Below, one piece after another: positions 62,631 to 64,000 of a DNA stretch of 64,000 bases; positions within the stretch are counted from its first letter, which is position 1; every line of letters starts with the position of its first letter. The notes below the pieces were generated by a model, which did no database searches, was not told the origin of the DNA, and worked only from the letters and a program-made list of their open reading frames with translations. This DNA comes from Candidatus Thiothrix sulfatifontis. GTDB taxonomy: Bacteria; Pseudomonadota; Gammaproteobacteria; Thiotrichales; Thiotrichaceae. A program made the position numbers and the translations under genes. The DNA is taken from contig CP094685.1 in the NCBI GenBank assembly GCA_022828425.1, positions 2,790,001 to 2,854,000 on the forward strand, read 5' to 3'.

Positions 62631-64000
62631 TTATTTGATAGCTGGCAGACCGCCAATGTAACCGACGTTAGCGTCGAACTTGTCGATAGCAGCGATAGCT
62701 TTGTCGACTTCAGCGTTCTTACCTGTTGCCCAGTCACCGTGGTGCTGGCTGTTGCTCATGATGTAAGCGTTGCCATTCATATCATCAACGACTTGCAAAC
62801 CTGTGTTCTCAGCACCGACTGGCGCCGTCAGAATGCGGCTCAACGCCTTCGTATCGACGTTGTATGCCCAGACGAAGTTGTTGACGTGTGTACCGGAGTC
62901 TTCGCCCACAAACAAGGTGCGCATTTTCTCAGAGAAGAAAATGTTGTCAGTGTTAGCGATTTTATTAGGGTTAGCAGTGTTGCCCATGGCGTCTACTGCA
63001 ATGTCTTCACCCAACAATGCGGTTTCAACATACATATTGGTGGCAACGTAATCGGAGTTGATTGCTGCACCCGCTGTGTCTTTCTGAGCCGACTTCATGT
63101 CCAGTGTGTAAGTTGCGCCAGCATTCAGCTTTTTCAGCTTAATGTCGTCCGCTGGGCCTTTCGCATCTTCCAACATGCCTTTGTCAACATAAGACATTGC
63201 CATGTACAACTTTTTGTCTTTGTCGTTGACCGCGATACCTTCCATCTTGTTGAACTCGGTAGTTGCGCCCTTGATAGCAGCGTAACGGCGTGTTTCCAAG
63301 AAAGCGGCAGCTTTTTCCTGACCGGCTTTCACAGTCAAGCATTCATCAGCAGTGGAGCCAGCACGGACACGGGTATAACCTGCCGGGCAAGCACCCGCCG
63401 TTGGTGCAACCGCATCAAAAATGCTTGCAAACGTTGCAGTGTCAGCCAGTGCTTTAACTTCTTTGCTGTTAGCACTGCCCAGTTTGATCCACGTCAGGTT
63501 GGCTTTGCCGCCTGCATCGGCTGAGGTTTGCGTCCACTTAGCGGCATACAATGTACCCGCAGACAAGTCACCTGCTTTATCAGCCACGAACATGTTCACG
63601 AAAACGTTCGTGCCGTCGTCACCGAAGTAAGCGGTTTTGCCATCAGCCATGACTTTAGCCATTTCCCACGTACCGCGCCCCATGGCGTAATGCTTGACTA
63701 CGCTGGTGGTGCCGTCTTCTTTCACGGTGACTTCAGGAATGAAACCGTAGTGGTAAGGGTTAGCGGTTTTTTCGTTGTTGAAATACTTTTCAGTCAACGC
63801 TTTTAAGCCAGCCGTGGTAGTGGTGGTGCTGGTTGTGAGTGGGTTGTATTGCAGATCGTAATCTTCTTCAGAACCCAAATGCGTGTTCCAAGGCGTTTGT
63901 GAACCCGCACAAGGAATCCACAAACCATCAACGCTAGAAAAGTCGATAGGACGCTGGGATTTAACCGTCAGCTTGCCATCAGTACCCTGGGTAATGCCAG
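62631..64000 (-). CDS. phoX: PhoX-family (DUF839) alkaline phosphatase-like protein, partial
   Basis: At least 456 residues. The 5' end lies beyond the window, and the frame is open to 64000 (GITQGTDGKLTVKSQRPIDF directly precedes the first residues quoted next). DUF839 motifs include DGLWIPCAGSQTPWNTHLGS followed by EED, MGRGTWEMAKV, YFGDDGTNVFVNMFVADK, EFNKMEGIAVNDKDKKLYMA, IFFSEKMRTLFVGEDSGTHV and NFVWAYNVDTK, which carry the acidic metal ligands of PhoX (Ca and Fe). PhoX enzymes release phosphate from organic esters in the periplasm. Some DUF839 proteins have not been shown to be phosphatases. Two Cys in the C-terminal half (ACPAGY, DECLTV) may pair. Confidence 0.82.
   Translation of the reverse strand, partial: GITQGTDGKLTVKSQRPIDFSSVDGLWIPCAGSQTPWNTHLGSEEDYDLQYNPLTTSTTTTTAGLKALTEKYFNNEKTANPYHYGFIPEVTVKEDGTTSVVKHYAMGRGTWEMAKVMADGKTAYFGDDGTNVFVNMFVADKAGDLSAGTLYAAKWTQTSADAGGKANLTWIKLGSANSKEVKALADTATFASIFDAVAPTAGACPAGYTRVRAGSTADECLTVKAGQEKAAAFLETRRYAAIKGATTEFNKMEGIAVNDKDKKLYMAMSYVDKGMLEDAKGPADDIKLKKLNAGATYTLDMKSAQKDTAGAAINSDYVATNMYVETALLGEDIAVDAMGNTANPNKIANTDNIFFSEKMRTLFVGEDSGTHVNNFVWAYNVDTKALSRILTAPVGAENTGLQVVDDMNGNAYIMSNSQHHGDWATGKNAEVDKAIAAIDKFDANVGYIGGLPAIK

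Overview
The window looks like chromosome from a sulfur-cycle gammaproteobacterium, most likely in the Thiotrichales (Thiothrix-like). This rests on gene order and content, not a database match. Gammaproteobacterial gene order is kept in four blocks: rpsF-rpsR-rplI-dnaB-alr; ygfB-pepP-ubiH opposite a coiled-coil gene-zapA-6S RNA; phoH-ybeY-corC-lnt followed by an amino-acid ABC transporter (E. coli has gltIJKL at this place); and ccoNOQP. A secreted DsrE-like protein, a cbb3 oxidase with an FNR-type box and an exosortase H pair fit a microaerophilic sulfur oxidiser.

Layout. 1-2.1 kb: exosortase H, its membrane partner and a Ser/Thr kinase. 2.2-8.8 kb: ribosomal protein operon with a clear promoter and terminator, then dnaB carrying two complete inteins, then alr. 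8.9-12.8 kb: an SH3-like membrane protein and a BaeS/BaeR-type envelope-stress system with two Spy-like periplasmic proteins. 13-16.2 kb: an OmpA-family gene cut off by a Tn5/IS50-like insertion sequence whose other end forms the tail of a yihY-type gene. 16.3-19.3 kb: a TenA/PqqC-fold protein and two lipoproteins, one with about 38 copies of a 15-bp repeat. 19.4-30 kb: bioA, lytic transglycosylase, 2OG-Fe(II) oxygenase, ubiH, a metalloprotease, pepP, ygfB, zapA, 6S RNA, a DsrE-like protein, a CbiX-like chelatase, a Nudix hydrolase, and a non-coding stretch with two hairpins whose loops share a GGA-rich sequence.

30-40.2 kb is a ten-gene same-strand run: phoH-ybeY-corC-lnt followed by aapJ-aapQ-aapM-aapP. 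The transporter set is interrupted by a SUMF1-fold gene and a secreted beta-helix gene. 40.3-50.1 kb: a FIST sensor with a hybrid histidine kinase, murB, ccoNOQP, dgkA, a DUF1186/SEC-C protein and a DMT exporter. 50.1-55.5 kb: a 1056-residue SdrD_B/DUF11 surface-type protein, small secreted or duplicated proteins and an MFS transporter.

55.5-64 kb appears to be a phosphate-starvation island. It holds an orphan PhoB-like regulator and two Pho-box-like sites. With them are two GT4 glycosyltransferases, a PAP2 lipid phosphatase, a GNAT enzyme, a PhoX-family (DUF839) protein running off the window edge, and a di-heme PDZ lipoprotein between PhoX and a glycosyltransferase. The best-supported idea is that these genes scavenge phosphate and replace phospholipids with glycolipids.

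The most interesting items are the doubly intein-split dnaB, the interrupted aap operon, the GGA-rich twin hairpins, the Pho island with its unusual cytochrome, and the insertion-sequence scar. No tRNA, rRNA, CRISPR array or prophage was recognised.
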